A stretch of 64,000 nucleotides of DNA from Candidatus Micrarchaeum acidiphilum ARMAN-2 (GTDB lineage: Archaea; Micrarchaeota; Micrarchaeia; Micrarchaeales; Micrarchaeaceae), in the NCBI GenBank assembly GCA_009387755.1, contig GG697240.1, positions 64,001-128,000 of the forward strand, written 5' to 3'. The position numbers were made by a program, and so were the translations under genes. Positions 52,102-61,941 of the stretch are shown in pieces; the first letter of the stretch is position 1, and every line of letters begins with the position of its first letter. The notes below the pieces were generated by a model. The model was given only the letters and a program-made list of their open reading frames with translations, did not search any database and was not told the origin of the DNA.

Positions 52102-52290
52102 AGCCGGGCTTGTCTGCAGGGTATCGCGGCAGGTGGCAGCCTTTCATGCTGCCGGGCAGGCAATCCAGGCTGCGAGAACACCGAAAGATTTAAATATTTG
52201 ACTGTTCACTTATATTAGTGCTATTTTTAGAAACATTTAAAAATCTTTTTTCGTGGTTTAGTTGACAAATAGCATATAAGGTGTTATTAG
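52102..52290. promoter_or_regulatory. Upstream region of TFB gene
   Basis: 188-base gap. TATA-like AGATTTAAATATTTG (about 52188-52202) and a second AT-rich box (ACATTTAAAAATC, about 52231-52243) precede TFB, suggesting two promoters. GGTG at 52280-52283 is the ribosome-binding site. Confidence 0.4.
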
Positions 52291-53433
52291 ATGACTGCAA
52301 AAAAACAAAGAAAAGAAGAAAGCAGAAAAAGTTCGGATTCTAAGAGCGAAGCCGAGAAGCAGAAGTCCGGAAACGAAGGCTCTGGAAAGAAGCTTATACT
52401 TAAGAATAACAAGGTCAGTATAAGTGAGGACAGCAAGCTTGTCAGGAAAAGGGGCAGGCCGCGAGGCAGCAGGAACGACTATTCGCAGCAGGGAGAATAC
52501 AGCGTAGCGCAGCGCGAAACGGTAGAGCCAGCAAAGGTGTGCCCGAGCTGCGGGAGCACGGCTCTCATATTCGACAGCGAAAGGGGGGAGCTGGTATGCA
52601 ACAACTGCGGACTGGTCATAGAAGAGAATGTTACAGATACAGGCCCGGAATGGAGGGCATTCGATGCCGATCAGAGAAATTCAAGGGCGAGAACCGGAGC
52701 GCCGATGAAATACACCAGGCCGAACAAGGGCCTGGTTACAGAGATAGACCTGTACAACAAGGATATTAGGGGAGTAAGAATACCTTCAAAGAGGCAGGCG
52801 CAGCTGTACAGGATGAGGAAGTGGCACAAGAGGGCCAGCATAGCAAGCTCCAGCGAGAGGAACTACCTGATAGCCCTTCCGGAGCTGAACAGGGTGTCGA
52901 GCTATCTGGGCTTGCCTGAAAACATCAGGGAAAACGCAGCGCTGCTGTACAGGAAATGCGTTCAGAACAACCTGATACGCGGAAGGCCTATAGAGACTGT
53001 GGTTCAGGCTGTAATATACGCAGCATGCAGGAAGGCCGGCATGCCAAGGACACTTGACGAAATAGCAACCATATCAGGGCTGCCGAAGAAGGAGATAGGA
53101 AGGGCCTACAGGGCCATATCCCACGAACTCGGCCTCAAGATACCTTTGACCGATCCGATAGCATACGTTCCTAGGTACGTCAATGCGCTGAAACTCAGCG
53201 GAGAAGCGCAGGAGAAGGCAGTAGAACTCCTCAACGACGCCATGGCTAAGGGCCTGGTGTCAGGAAGGAGCCCTACGGGAGTCAGCGCCGCGGCGGTATA
53301 TATTGCGGGCGCCCTTGCCGGAGAGCGCAGGACGCAGAAGGAGGTCGCGGATGTGGCAGGTGTCACGGAAGTAACCATAAGGAACAGGTACAGAGAGCTC
53401 AAGGAGCAGCTCAACATAGACGTAAATCTATGA
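52291..53433 (+). CDS. tfb: Transcription initiation factor IIB with N-terminal AT-hook extension
   Basis: TFB: zinc ribbon CPSCGS...CNNCG (about residues 83-103), B-reader/linker ([18 protein letters not shown]), and two cyclin folds with [33 protein letters not shown], and the second repeat ending [20 protein letters not shown]. The first 80 residues are an extra Lys/Ser/Glu-rich extension containing KRGRPRGSR near 53, a canonical AT-hook. Ordinary TFB begins close to the zinc ribbon, so the extension could add DNA binding in the minor groove. Followed by a membrane protein five bases later. Confidence 0.96.
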   Translation: MTAKKQRKEESRKSSDSKSEAEKQKSGNEGSGKKLILKNNKVSISEDSKLVRKRGRPRGSRNDYSQQGEYSVAQRETVEPAKVCPSCGSTALIFDSERGELVCNNCGLVIEENVTDTGPEWRAFDADQRNSRARTGAPMKYTRPNKGLVTEIDLYNKDIRGVRIPSKRQAQLYRMRKWHKRASIASSSERNYLIALPELNRVSSYLGLPENIRENAALLYRKCVQNNLIRGRPIETVVQAVIYAACRKAGMPRTLDEIATISGLPKKEIGRAYRAISHELGLKIPLTDPIAYVPRYVNALKLSGEAQEKAVELLNDAMAKGLVSGRSPTGVSAAAVYIAGALAGERRTQKEVADVAGVTEVTIRNRYRELKEQLNIDVNL

Positions 53434-53438
53434 TTTGA

Positions 53439-53873
53439 ATGAAGGCTCAATTTTATTTCTTGGCCGTTTTGCTGCTGCCGGCCTTCTCGGCAGCCGCATT
53501 TGCGGGTGCGCCAAATTCAACCCAGGCCTATTCGAATGCAACTGCTTTGCAGAGCTTCAACGCCTCGTTCAACTCCACCGTAGGCTACCTGACTATGGTC
53601 AACCAGAGCAGCTATCTTGTTTTCTACCCAAATCTGAATAGGGCATACAACCTCACGTATACCGCCAAAAAAATATACAAGGAGGATCCGCAGCTCGCAT
53701 ATGCAGACCTGTCGGAAGCAAAAACTTTGGCTGCAAGGCAGCTCGCTTATATAAACCAGTACCAAGACGTATCTTTTATCACGCTTGCTGTTATTACCGC
53801 AATAACCGCATACCTGTTATACGTGATAGTGTATGGTTCCCCGAAGGGCAGAAGGAAGGCCAAAGTTATGTAA
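53439..53873 (+). CDS. Small secreted or membrane-anchored protein
   Basis: Signal-peptide-like N-terminus (FYFLAVLLLPAFSAAAFAG), an extracytoplasmic stretch with several N-x-S/T sites, and a C-terminal span (FITLALVITAITAYLLYVIV-like) with a basic tail. 144 residues. Not recognised. It starts five bases after TFB and so shares its transcript, an odd pairing. Confidence 0.65.
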   Translation: MKAQFYFLAVLLLPAFSAAAFAGAPNSTQAYSNATALQSFNASFNSTVGYLTMVNQSSYLVFYPNLNRAYNLTYTAKKIYKEDPQLAYADLSEAKTLAARQLAYINQYQDVSFITLAVITAITAYLLYVIVYGSPKGRRKAKVM

Positions 53874-54013
53874 TAAACATTACAGGCTATCTTTTTATAT
53901 CAATCTACGGGTTAGCCAAATGGCGAATTGGCGTAAAACTGTAGAATAAGCTTAAAAACATATATTAAGGAACTACTACTGACCAGGTTGGATGATACTT
54001 ATTGGGTGAGAGA

Positions 54014-54259
54014 ATGGGAAATGAATCTGCGGAGATAATGGAAGGGATGGAATACGAGGTAAAGGTCGATGCAAAGGGCACGAAAGGAGAAGGCATCGGC
54101 AGGATAGGGGATTTTGTAGTCTTCATAAAAAGCGCAAAGACAAGGATAGGAAACAGGTACAAGATAAGGATAACCAAGACCCATAGGACTTTCGGTTACG
54201 CCGAACTTACAGACAGCACTGGAACTTTCGTTGGAAACGGCAGCCTGTTGGAATTCTGA
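54014..54259 (+). CDS. TRAM domain protein
   Basis: Single TRAM domain of about 81 residues: GMEYEVKVDAKGTKGEGIGRIGDFVVFI, then RYKIRITKTHRTFGYAEL. Stand-alone TRAM proteins are abundant archaeal RNA-binding chaperone-like factors. ATG 54014 has GGTGAGAG upstream; the frame's earlier TTG (54002) overlaps that site. Confidence 0.9.
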   Translation: MGNESAEIMEGMEYEVKVDAKGTKGEGIGRIGDFVVFIKSAKTRIGNRYKIRITKTHRTFGYAELTDSTGTFVGNGSLLEF

Positions 54260-54448
54260 CAGGCCCTGCCGCGTATTTCAGTAAGCCTTTTATAAGTTTG
54301 TAAGCAAATTAATATTGCATTTTTTATTTTTTATACTGCCTTACTTGACTTTCCGAAAGCGACATTCTGCGAAGCATAAATGTTGGGTTGCATGAGATTC
54401 GCATATCTTAATCGAATTGTATAGATATCGCATACTAAGGGGATTATA
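54260..54448. promoter_or_regulatory. Upstream region of proteasome beta gene
   Basis: 188 bases. T-rich segment at about 54315-54340 probably ends the TRAM transcript; AATTGTATAGATATC (about 54415-54429) is TATA-like, and AAGGGGATT lies just before the ATG. No RNA gene seen. Confidence 0.35.
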
Positions 54449-55081
54449 ATGGATCAAAAGGATATTAGCAGATATATGAAAGGCACGACCACGGTTGGTT
54501 TGGTGTGTACTGACGGTGTAGTTATTGCGGCTGATTCGAGGGCAACTATGGACACGTTCATAGCGAGCACAGAAGCCAGAAAGGTATGGAAAATAGACGA
54601 GAATCTTGGCATGACCATAGCAGGGCTGGTCGGCGACGCACAGGAGCTGATAAGGATATTGAAGATTCAGAATGAGATTTACAAAATGAACGAGCGCAAA
54701 CAGATGTCGCCTAGGTCCGCAGCAACCCTGCTTTCGATAATTTTGCAGGAGAACAAAATGATGCCGTTCTACGTGCAGCTCATAGTGGGCGGAGTCGAGG
54801 ACGGAAAGGGCTACGTGTACAATCTGGATGCGGCTGGTGGATACACGCAGGAGTCCAGGTTTACTGCCACTGGCAGCGGCTCGCTTACGGCACTCGGATA
54901 CCTGGAGGACTCGTACAAGCCGGGCCTTACCACAAAGGATGCGATCAAGATAGCTGCAAAGGCGCTTCTAATAGCAATGCAGAGGGATTCTGCAACAGGC
55001 AACAACATGACCATAGCCGCGATAACCAGCAGGGGATACGAGGAGTACACTCAGAAGGACGTAGAAAAGATGGCAAAATAA
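54449..55081 (+). CDS. psmB: Proteasome beta subunit
   Basis: Catalytic subunit of the 20S proteasome. A 12-residue propeptide ends at Gly12, leaving TTTVGLVCTDGVVIAADSRAT with Thr13 as the active nucleophile; Asp and Lys in ADSRA and EARKVWKI complete the site. 210 residues, typical. Followed by a poly-T terminator. The alpha subunit is not in this window. Confidence 0.96.
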   Translation: MDQKDISRYMKGTTTVGLVCTDGVVIAADSRATMDTFIASTEARKVWKIDENLGMTIAGLVGDAQELIRILKIQNEIYKMNERKQMSPRSAATLLSIILQENKMMPFYVQLIVGGVEDGKGYVYNLDAAGGYTQESRFTATGSGSLTALGYLEDSYKPGLTTKDAIKIAAKALLIAMQRDSATGNNMTIAAITSRGYEEYTQKDVEKMAK

Positions 55082-55115
55082 TTTTTTGCCTTTTTGTTTT
55101 GTTTTCTATTTTAGG
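55082..55115 (+). terminator. Poly-T terminator after psmB
   Basis: Several T runs (ATTTTTTGCC, TTTTTGTTTTGTTTTC) directly after the stop codon match archaeal oligo-T termination signals. Confidence 0.5.
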
Positions 55116-55172
55116 CGATACGCTTTATTTTTACAATGAAGGTAGACAGAGCTTCTAACCAGATGTGATTTA

Positions 55173-57140
55173 TTGGAGGAAAAATCTGAAAACGGAAACA
55201 GTCTTAAGAGCAGGATGGAGGAGCTGTCTAAGAAGATAAAAGACATGCTGCCTGAGGACGCGGGATTCTCAAAAATAGAATTTGAGGGCCCCGACATAGT
55301 CATAGTATTAAAGGACATACGGCCGGTGTATCAGAACGACGTTGTGATAAAGGAGATAGCTTCGCTCATAAAGAAGAAGCTCATAGTTAGGACAGATCCT
55401 AACGGTGGGCGCCTGATGAAGCCGGAGGACGCCATGGAGCTTATAGGCACCATAATACCCAAGGAGGCGGGTGTGGGCAGCATAAAATTTGTGCCAGACT
55501 TCTCCGAAGTTTGCATAGAGGCCATGAAGCCCGGGCTAGTTATAGGCAAGATGGGAAGCACGCTTAAGGAGATAGCTACAAAAACTGGTTGGATACCGAA
55601 GGTGCTAAGGACACCTACGATGGACAGCGATACGATAAAAGGGGTAAGGCAGCTTATGGTTAATGAAAGTGACTTCCGCAAGAAGCTGCTTGGCACCGTG
55701 GGCAAAAACATAAACAAGACGATAATAAAGAGCGAATGGCTTAAGGCTACAGCACTAGGCGGATTCAGGGAAGTGGGAAGGAGCTGCCTGCTGCTGGAGA
55801 CTCCGAATTCAAAAATCATAATAGACTGTGGAATAAGCCCGGAGCCCGGCATAAAGGGCCTTGACGCAAACGCCAACCAGGAGGGCAATAAGGCCTTCCC
55901 TTATATAGACAGCGCAAACATATCCATAAACGAGATAGACGCAGTGATACTCACGCACGGGCACATGGACCACATGGGGTTCGTTCCGTATCTTTTCAAG
56001 TATGGATACGAAGGCCCGGTGTACTGCACACCGCCGACCCGCGACCTCGCGGCGCTGCTTCTTACTGACTATACAAGGCTTGTCCAGAAGAGCGGCGGAA
56101 CTCCGCTTTACGGGGAGAAGGACATAAAGAAGATGCTGCTGCACATGATAACCAGGGATTATGGGGAAGTCACAAACATAACCGACGAGCTAAAGCTCAC
56201 GTACCACAACGCGGGGCACATACTCGGGAGCGCGACTGTGCACCTCCATGTAGGGGAGGGCATGTACAACATCGTGCACACCGGTGATATGAAATACGGC
56301 TTTACAAGGCTGCTGGATCCTGCAAGCGTGAAATACCCGAGGGTAGACGCCCTGTTTATAGAGAGCACTTATGGAGGCCCGAGGGACATATCGCAAAACA
56401 GGCATGATACAGAACGCGAGCTCATGGAGTTGATAAAGAGGACAATAAACAGGAACGGGAAGGTGCTCATACCGCTGTTTGCAGTAGGCAGGAGCCAGGA
56501 GCTCCAACTGGTGCTGGAGAATTACATGACCAATAACGGGCCGTACAAGTTAGACGTGCCCGTATACTTGGATGGCATGATACTCGAGGCGAGCGCCATA
56601 CATACTGCATACCCGGAGTACCTGAAGGAGAATGTGCGCAACAGAATACTCAACAATAGGTCACCCTTTGAAAGCGAGATATTCGAGGTCATAAAGGGAG
56701 AGAGGTCAGACGTTTTTGATAAGGGCCCGGCCATTATACTCGCCAGCGGAGGCATGCTTAACGGAGGTGCCAGCGTAGAGTACTTCAAGGGGCTGCTTGC
56801 AAATCCTGACAACGCCATGGTATTTGTGGGATACAACAGCGCGAACTCTCTGGGCAGGAGGATACAGAACGGCCTGAAGGAAGTGGCGCTGCCCAATGAA
56901 GACGGTAAAATTACGCCCATGGAGGTAAAAATGAATGTCGCCACGGTCGAGGGATTCTCTGGGCACAGCGACAGGCACCAGCTTATCGATTTTGTAGAAA
57001 AGCTTAACGTAAAGCCGAAGAGCATATTTACTATGCACGGTGAGGAGCAGAAATGCGAGGACCTTGCCAGAACACTGGGCAAGATTGTGCATGCAGATTC
57101 CAGGGCGCCCATGAATCTTGACTCCATAAGGCTGAAGTGA
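55173..57140 (+). CDS. aCPSF1 (FttA) transcription-termination ribonuclease
   Basis: Archaeal CPSF73-like beta-CASP nuclease with two N-terminal KH domains (DAGFSKIEFEGPDIVIV; PGLVIGKMGSTLKEIA) and a metallo-beta-lactamase core with LTHGHMDHMGF (about residue 260), HNAGHILGS, and beta-CASP motifs (FIESTYGG; LASGGMLNGG; GFSGHSDRHQL). It cleaves nascent RNA to end transcription. TTG 55173 start with GTGATT just upstream; an ATG 14 codons later is possible. Full length (655). Convergent with dnaJ, eight bases apart. Confidence 0.95.
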   Translation: MEEKSENGNSLKSRMEELSKKIKDMLPEDAGFSKIEFEGPDIVIVLKDIRPVYQNDVVIKEIASLIKKKLIVRTDPNGGRLMKPEDAMELIGTIIPKEAGVGSIKFVPDFSEVCIEAMKPGLVIGKMGSTLKEIATKTGWIPKVLRTPTMDSDTIKGVRQLMVNESDFRKKLLGTVGKNINKTIIKSEWLKATALGGFREVGRSCLLLETPNSKIIIDCGISPEPGIKGLDANANQEGNKAFPYIDSANISINEIDAVILTHGHMDHMGFVPYLFKYGYEGPVYCTPPTRDLAALLLTDYTRLVQKSGGTPLYGEKDIKKMLLHMITRDYGEVTNITDELKLTYHNAGHILGSATVHLHVGEGMYNIVHTGDMKYGFTRLLDPASVKYPRVDALFIESTYGGPRDISQNRHDTERELMELIKRTINRNGKVLIPLFAVGRSQELQLVLENYMTNNGPYKLDVPVYLDGMILEASAIHTAYPEYLKENVRNRILNNRSPFESEIFEVIKGERSDVFDKGPAIILASGGMLNGGASVEYFKGLLANPDNAMVFVGYNSANSLGRRIQNGLKEVALPNEDGKITPMEVKMNVATVEGFSGHSDRHQLIDFVEKLNVKPKSIFTMHGEEQKCEDLARTLGKIVHADSRAPMNLDSIRLK

Positions 57141-57147
57141 CAGCCCT

Positions 57148-58269
57148 TCAGAATATTCCGAACTTTTTCTTCTTCGAATCCAGCTCGGCAAATTTCTTGA
57201 TTAGCTCCTGCTGTTCTGAGGTCATGCTTTTTGGTATGTCTACGATTATATGAACATAGTGATCGCCGTAGCCGGGACGCTCGAAGTGCGGCATGCCCTT
57301 GCCATGCAGCACGAGCCTGTCGCCGCTCTGGGTGCCGGGCGCTATCTTCAGCTCTTCGCGACCCGAGACAGTTTCAACGCTAACCGTGCCTCCCAGTATG
57401 GCAGTATAAAACGGTATGTGCAATTCAGAGTGCAGGCTGTCGCCGTCTCTCTGGAAGCGCCTGTCCTGCTGTACGTTTATCTCTATGTACAGGTTGCCCT
57501 GACCGCCTGGACCGTAGTCCCCCATGCCCCTGAGGCGCAGCCTTGTACCGGAACTTATGCCGCGCGGTATCGAAACGTCGACCTTCTCGTTGGCCTTTAT
57601 GGTGCCGGTGCCTGAGCAGTTCTTGCACGGAATTTCTGGTACGGTTCCTGAACCACCGCATTTTGGGCATGTCGTTATTGTCTGCATTAAGCCGAACGGG
57701 GTGCGCCTTGAAGTTGCTACCTGGCCGCTGCCGCGGCACGTCGGGCAGGTAACCCTCTTGCTTCCCGGCTCTGCGCCGGACCCGTTGCACCTCGGGCACG
57801 CCTTTATGTGCCTTACTGAAATTGTCTTTGTAACGCCCTTCGCGGCTTCGTCAAAGCTTATGGAGAGCGATGCCAGTATGTCGTTGCCGCGCTGCGCCCT
57901 CCTGCCTCTGGATCCGCCGCCGAACATGCTGTCGAATATGTCGTCTGCACTTTCGAAGCCGCCGCCCATGCCACCGAAGTTGAATCCCATCTCCCTGAAT
58001 ATCTCATTGAAGTCGAATCCGCGGAATATGTCGCTTTCGGAGAAGCGCTTGTTGAACTGCTCGGCGCCGTAGGTATCGTACTGCTTGCGCTTTTCCGGAT
58101 CGCTCAGAACCGCGTACGCCTCGTTTATTTCTTTGAACTTCTCCTCGGCGCCCGGATCCTTGTTCTTGTCCGGATGAAACTGCATGGCTAGCTTTCTGTA
58201 GGCATTTTTTATCTCCTCCGGCGTGGCGCTCTTCTTCACGCCAAGTATTTCATAATAGTCCGCTGCCAT
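57148..58269 (-). CDS. dnaJ: Chaperone DnaJ
   Basis: J domain with HPD (FHPDKNK, near residue 33), a short Gly/Phe region, four CxxCxGxG zinc repeats ([32 protein letters not shown]), and substrate-binding C-terminal domains. 373 residues, class A. It delivers clients to DnaK. Last gene of the heat-shock cluster on the minus strand. Confidence 0.96.
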   Translation of the reverse strand: MAADYYEILGVKKSATPEEIKNAYRKLAMQFHPDKNKDPGAEEKFKEINEAYAVLSDPEKRKQYDTYGAEQFNKRFSESDIFRGFDFNEIFREMGFNFGGMGGGFESADDIFDSMFGGGSRGRRAQRGNDILASLSISFDEAAKGVTKTISVRHIKACPRCNGSGAEPGSKRVTCPTCRGSGQVATSRRTPFGLMQTITTCPKCGGSGTVPEIPCKNCSGTGTIKANEKVDVSIPRGISSGTRLRLRGMGDYGPGGQGNLYIEINVQQDRRFQRDGDSLHSELHIPFYTAILGGTVSVETVSGREELKIAPGTQSGDRLVLHGKGMPHFERPGYGDHYVHIIVDIPKSMTSEQQELIKKFAELDSKKKKFGIF

Positions 58270-58342
58270 AATATCTCCGCAGAGCGCATCTTACGCATTT
58301 TTCACTTCTCCAGCTTATATTCTTATTGCATCTGAATTCCGG

Positions 58343-60190
58343 TCATTTTTCGACCTTGAAGTCCGCATCTGCGGCGCCAGAATCATCCGGACCGCTTGCC
58401 GGACCCTGGTCGGGAGCAGGGCCTTCGGGGCCTGCTTTGCCTCCGGATGCGCTACCGTACATCTTTGAGCCGAAGTCCGCAAGTAGGTTCTTCAGCTCGT
58501 CCATCCTAGACTTTATGGATTCGTAGTCGTCCTTGTTGATTGCATCCTGCAGGCTTGACTTTGCCGCGTTTATCTTTTCAATGTCTTCCTTGGATGCCTT
58601 GTCCTTGTAATCCTCGAGTGTCCTTTCTGTCGTGTATATCATAGATTCGGCTGTGTTTTTTGCCTCTACCTGCTCCCTCAGCTGCTTGTCCTGCTCTTCG
58701 TACTGCTTGGCCTCTTCCATCTTCTTTTCTATGTCATCCTTGCTCATCTTGTGCGGGGCCACTATGTCCATGCTCTGGCTTTTTCCTGACGCCTTGTCCT
58801 TGGCCGTAACGTGGAGTATGCCGTTGGCGTCTATGTCGAAGGTGACCTCGATCTGCGGCACGCCCCTCCTTGCGGGAGGTATGCCGGTCAGGGTGAATTT
58901 GCCCAGGTCTATGTTGTCCTTTGCAAGAGTTCTTTCGCCCTGCGTTACGTGTATGTCAACGCTTGTCTGGAAATCCTCAGCAGTACTGAACACCTCGGTT
59001 TTTTTCACCGGAATGGTCGTGTTCCTTTCTATCAACGGCGTAGTGACTCCCCCGAGCGTCTCTATGCCGAGGGTAAGCGGCGTTACGTCCAATAGCAGTA
59101 TGTCCTTTACTTCTCCTGTAAGCACCCCTGCCTGCACTGCCGCCCCTAGCGCCACTGCCTCCATGGGGTCAACGCCGCGCTCCACCTTCTTGCCAAGGAG
59201 CTGCTCTACGTATCTTTGCACTATAGGCATCCTGGTAGGCCCGCCTATCAGTATAACTTTTGACAGCGCAGTCGGCTCGAGCTTTGCATCCTTAAGCGCC
59301 TGCATCACAGGCTTCGCGGATCTTTCTATTATCGGCACGACCAGGCTTTCCAGCTTGGCCCTGGTCATAGTATAGGTGAAGTTTACCGGCTGCCCGTCTT
59401 TTTGAGACAGGAACGGCAGGTTGATCTCGGTAGAAAGTACTGTCGAAAGGTCTATTTTTGCCTTCTCGGCAGCCTCCCTGATCCTCTGCATTGCCTGAAG
59501 ATCCTTCCTCACGTCCACGCCTGCGGACTTGTTCACCTCCCCGACAAGGAAATCGGTTATCGCATTATCCATGTCGGTGCCTCCGAGCTGCGTGTCTCCG
59601 CTTGTTGCTTTTACTTCGAACACCCCTGCGCCGAAATCCATTATAGTGACATCGAGAGTGCCTCCGCCAAGGTCGTATACCAGTATCTTCATTTCGCTTG
59701 CTGACTTGTCAAGGCCGTATGCCAGGCATGCCGCAGTAGGCTCGTTTACCAGGCGCACTACCTCAAGTCCAGCTATTTCGCCGGCGTCTTTTGTCGCCTG
59801 CCTTTGGTTGTCGTTGAAATATGCCGGCACTGTGATGACGGCCTTTTTGACTTCCTCGCCCAGAAACGCTTCGGCATCCTTTTTGATCTTTTGAAGGAGA
59901 AGTGCTGACAGCTCCTGCGGCTTGTAGTGCTTTCCGTAAATCGTGTATTCAAAGTCTGATCCCATCTTGCGCTTGAACGCTGTTATTGTGCCTTCCGGAT
60001 TGGCGACCGCCTGCCTTCTTGCAGGATCCCCGACGAGCCTCTGGCCATCTTTGGTAAACGCCACATAGCTCGGGAAAGCCTTGCCGTACAACGAGGTTCC
60101 TTCGCTGCTTGGTATTATCACCGGCTTTCCGCCTTCGAGTACCGCAGCAGCCGAATTTGATGTTCCCAAATCTATTCCTATTATCTTCAT
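58343..60190 (-). CDS. dnaK: Chaperone DnaK (Hsp70)
   Basis: [15 protein letters not shown] phosphate loop, [33 protein letters not shown], substrate domain [17 protein letters not shown], and a C-terminal lid with a Gly/Pro-rich tail lacking the classic EEVD. About 615 residues. ATG 60190 (MKIIGIDLG) has GGTGAATAAA upstream; the GTG at 60199 overlaps that site. TATA-like TATAAAATATAAAA (about 60219-60235) may give a second promoter inside the cluster. Confidence 0.96.
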   Translation of the reverse strand: MKIIGIDLGTSNSAAAVLEGGKPVIIPSSEGTSLYGKAFPSYVAFTKDGQRLVGDPARRQAVANPEGTITAFKRKMGSDFEYTIYGKHYKPQELSALLLQKIKKDAEAFLGEEVKKAVITVPAYFNDNQRQATKDAGEIAGLEVVRLVNEPTAACLAYGLDKSASEMKILVYDLGGGTLDVTIMDFGAGVFEVKATSGDTQLGGTDMDNAITDFLVGEVNKSAGVDVRKDLQAMQRIREAAEKAKIDLSTVLSTEINLPFLSQKDGQPVNFTYTMTRAKLESLVVPIIERSAKPVMQALKDAKLEPTALSKVILIGGPTRMPIVQRYVEQLLGKKVERGVDPMEAVALGAAVQAGVLTGEVKDILLLDVTPLTLGIETLGGVTTPLIERNTTIPVKKTEVFSTAEDFQTSVDIHVTQGERTLAKDNIDLGKFTLTGIPPARRGVPQIEVTFDIDANGILHVTAKDKASGKSQSMDIVAPHKMSKDDIEKKMEEAKQYEEQDKQLREQVEAKNTAESMIYTTERTLEDYKDKASKEDIEKINAAKSSLQDAINKDDYESIKSRMDELKNLLADFGSKMYGSASGGKAGPEGPAPDQGPASGPDDSGAADADFKVEK

Positions 60191-60243
60191 TTTATTCACC
60201 TAAATAGCATATTCTGATTTTTTTATATTTTATAACTAATTGT

Positions 60244-60846
60244 TTATTTTTGTTCTTCAGCTGGGTTGCCCTCGCCGGAAGTTTTTTCCGGTTCTGGATT
60301 TGCCGGGGATTTATCCGCAGCTATTATGACCGATGCCGGGCGGAGCATTATCCCGTTGAAGGTGTAACCCTTTTTTACCACTTCGAGTATGCTGCCGCCG
60401 TCCTTGTCACTTTTCATTATGGTTATTATTTCGTGCCGGTATGGATCGTACGTGCCTTTGGTGGGTATTTCTTGCATGCCGAAGCCCTTCAGCGCATCCA
60501 TCAGGTTCGAGAATACCATTGCAATTCCCTTGGAAACGTTTTCGTCCTTTGACTTGCTTGCAACAAGGACTGCAAGTTCGAATTCGTCTATTATGGGCAG
60601 CAGTGACTTCACGAGCTCGGCTTTTCCTTCATTTTTTGCTCTTTCCAATTCGCTCCTGGAGCGTTTTTTGTAATTGTCGAATTCTGCAGCAAGCCTGAGC
60701 AGCTTATCCCGCAGTTCCTCGGCCTCGCCGGCTTTCGCTTCCTGGCCCGTTTCCTTGTTTGCCTCTGGCTTTCCCGGCTTTGAATCCGCTTCCTTGCCGT
60801 TCGCGTTATTTTTGGCTATATCCTCCTTTTTTTCTTCGCCTGCCAT
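60244..60846 (-). CDS. grpE: Nucleotide exchange factor GrpE
   Basis: Acidic N-terminal region, long coiled coil (ELRDKLLRLAAEFDNYKKRS), and the C-terminal beta domain (MQEIPTKGTYDPYRHEII...KKGYTFNGIMLRPASVIIA). Releases ADP from DnaK. ATG 60846 has GGTG nearby. 53 bases upstream of dnaK. Confidence 0.94.
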   Translation of the reverse strand: MAGEEKKEDIAKNNANGKEADSKPGKPEANKETGQEAKAGEAEELRDKLLRLAAEFDNYKKRSRSELERAKNEGKAELVKSLLPIIDEFELAVLVASKSKDENVSKGIAMVFSNLMDALKGFGMQEIPTKGTYDPYRHEIITIMKSDKDGGSILEVVKKGYTFNGIMLRPASVIIAADKSPANPEPEKTSGEGNPAEEQK

Positions 60847-60866
60847 GAACAGCACCAAACTTCATC

Positions 60867-61289
60867 TTATAAGCTTGCCTTGCGCTGGCGCGCGCCTTTT
60901 TCGAATAGCTTGTCCATCTCCTTAGCAGTGTCTAGCATTTTCATGATTTCGCGGTTGAGGTCGTATTCTATTTCCTCTATCGTCTTTGACATGTCCATTG
61001 CCCTGAGGTAATATTTCCTGCCCCTCTTTATTATAATACCCATGTCCATGAGCCTGTTCAGGTGGTATATCACGGTGCTTCTCGCAATGTCCTTGTCGAG
61101 CTTCAGCTCGGAACTGGATATGCCGTGGCCCTGATATGCTGCCTTGGCAAACCTCAGGAGTATTTGCTCTTCTATGCCGTTGTCTTCGTCGTCGTTCGCA
61201 AGTCCGAATACTTCGCAGAACCATTTTATTAGAACCTGGGGGTGGTTGTCCCTCGGCTTTTCCACGGAGCGTATAATTATCGATTTCAT
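60867..61289 (-). CDS. Winged-helix regulator of the heat-shock cluster (candidate)
   Basis: 140 residues with a winged helix in the middle (HGISSSELKLDKDIARSTVIYHLNRLMDMGIIIKRGRKYYLR) and a C-terminal helical region. First gene of the grpE-dnaK-dnaJ run (20 bases before grpE) and divergent from hsp20. It may repress both sides; archaea use Phr/HSR1-type winged-helix repressors for this. No HrcA or CIRCE sequence is seen. The role is inferred from position. Confidence 0.72.
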   Translation of the reverse strand: MKSIIIRSVEKPRDNHPQVLIKWFCEVFGLANDDEDNGIEEQILLRFAKAAYQGHGISSSELKLDKDIARSTVIYHLNRLMDMGIIIKRGRKYYLRAMDMSKTIEEIEYDLNREIMKMLDTAKEMDKLFEKGARQRKASL

Positions 61290-61353
61290 ATGGTATATAA
61301 TTATGAGGCGATATTTTTAAATATTTTTTGTTTATAACAATAATAAATTGGAA
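61290..61353. promoter_or_regulatory. Divergent heat-shock promoter region
   Basis: Highly AT-rich. Minus-strand TTTAAAAATATC (about 61309-61320) fits a leaderless start of the regulator. Plus-strand TTTATAACA (61331-61339) fits hsp20 with a start near 61358. The compact overlap would let one repressor block both. Confidence 0.5.
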
Positions 61354-61383
61354 ATGTCAAAAAAATTTGAAATGGTGGTGCAA

Positions 61384-61851
61384 ATGAAGACCGATAGGAA
61401 CGAGAAGCAGAAGAAGGAGATAGTCGCGTACGACCCGTTCGGGGTGCTGACGGACATGAACAGGGCTTTTAACTCCTTTATCGGGCTGGGCCCGAAGAAG
61501 ATGGTGTCCGAATTCATGAACAATGGAATGAGGATGCCAGAAGCCGACATCGTCGACAACGGAGACAGCCTCACGATAAAGATAGACATGCCAGGGGTGG
61601 ACAAAAAGGACATAAAGCTGAAGGTAACTAACACCAGGATAATCGTAAGCGCTGAGAAGAACCAGGAAAAGGAGCAGAACGACAAGGGATTTTACTCCAG
61701 GGAAAGGTCTTCAGTAGGATATTACAGGGCCATAGAGCTCCCGGAGCCGGTAATAGCCGCCAAGTCAAAGGCCAAGTATGACAACGGCACGCTGACAATC
61801 ATCGCAGACAAGAAGGACAGGGAAAATGAGGTAGAGCCCAAGATAGACTAG
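61384..61851 (+). CDS. hsp20: Hsp20/alpha-crystallin small heat-shock protein
   Basis: Alpha-crystallin domain: PEADIVDNGDSLTIKIDMPGVDKKDIKLKV, then RIIVSAE, and the edge strand near YDNGTLTIIADKK with the A-x-x-x-N-G-x-L motif. ATG 61384 chosen because GGTGGTG lies five bases upstream; ATG 61354 and a TTG at 61348 are alternatives. Holds unfolding proteins for the DnaK team encoded opposite. Confidence 0.93.
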   Translation: MKTDRNEKQKKEIVAYDPFGVLTDMNRAFNSFIGLGPKKMVSEFMNNGMRMPEADIVDNGDSLTIKIDMPGVDKKDIKLKVTNTRIIVSAEKNQEKEQNDKGFYSRERSSVGYYRAIELPEPVIAAKSKAKYDNGTLTIIADKKDRENEVEPKID

Positions 61852-61864
61852 ACCTTGGGGTGTT

Positions 61865-61888
61865 TTCCCATTTCTTTTTTTATTTTCA
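61865..61888 (+). terminator. Poly-T terminator after hsp20
   Basis: TTTCTTTTTTTATTTTC shortly after the hsp20 stop, a typical archaeal T-run terminator. Confidence 0.5.
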
Positions 61889-61941
61889 ATCCCTCACGGC
61901 AGTTTTAAAAATTTTTATCTGATTCTAATATGGGTAATTCG

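Noticed and set aside
54380-54424. 14-codon upstream frame before psmB
   Set aside because: Very short, with no ribosome-binding site of its own; chance is the simpler explanation.
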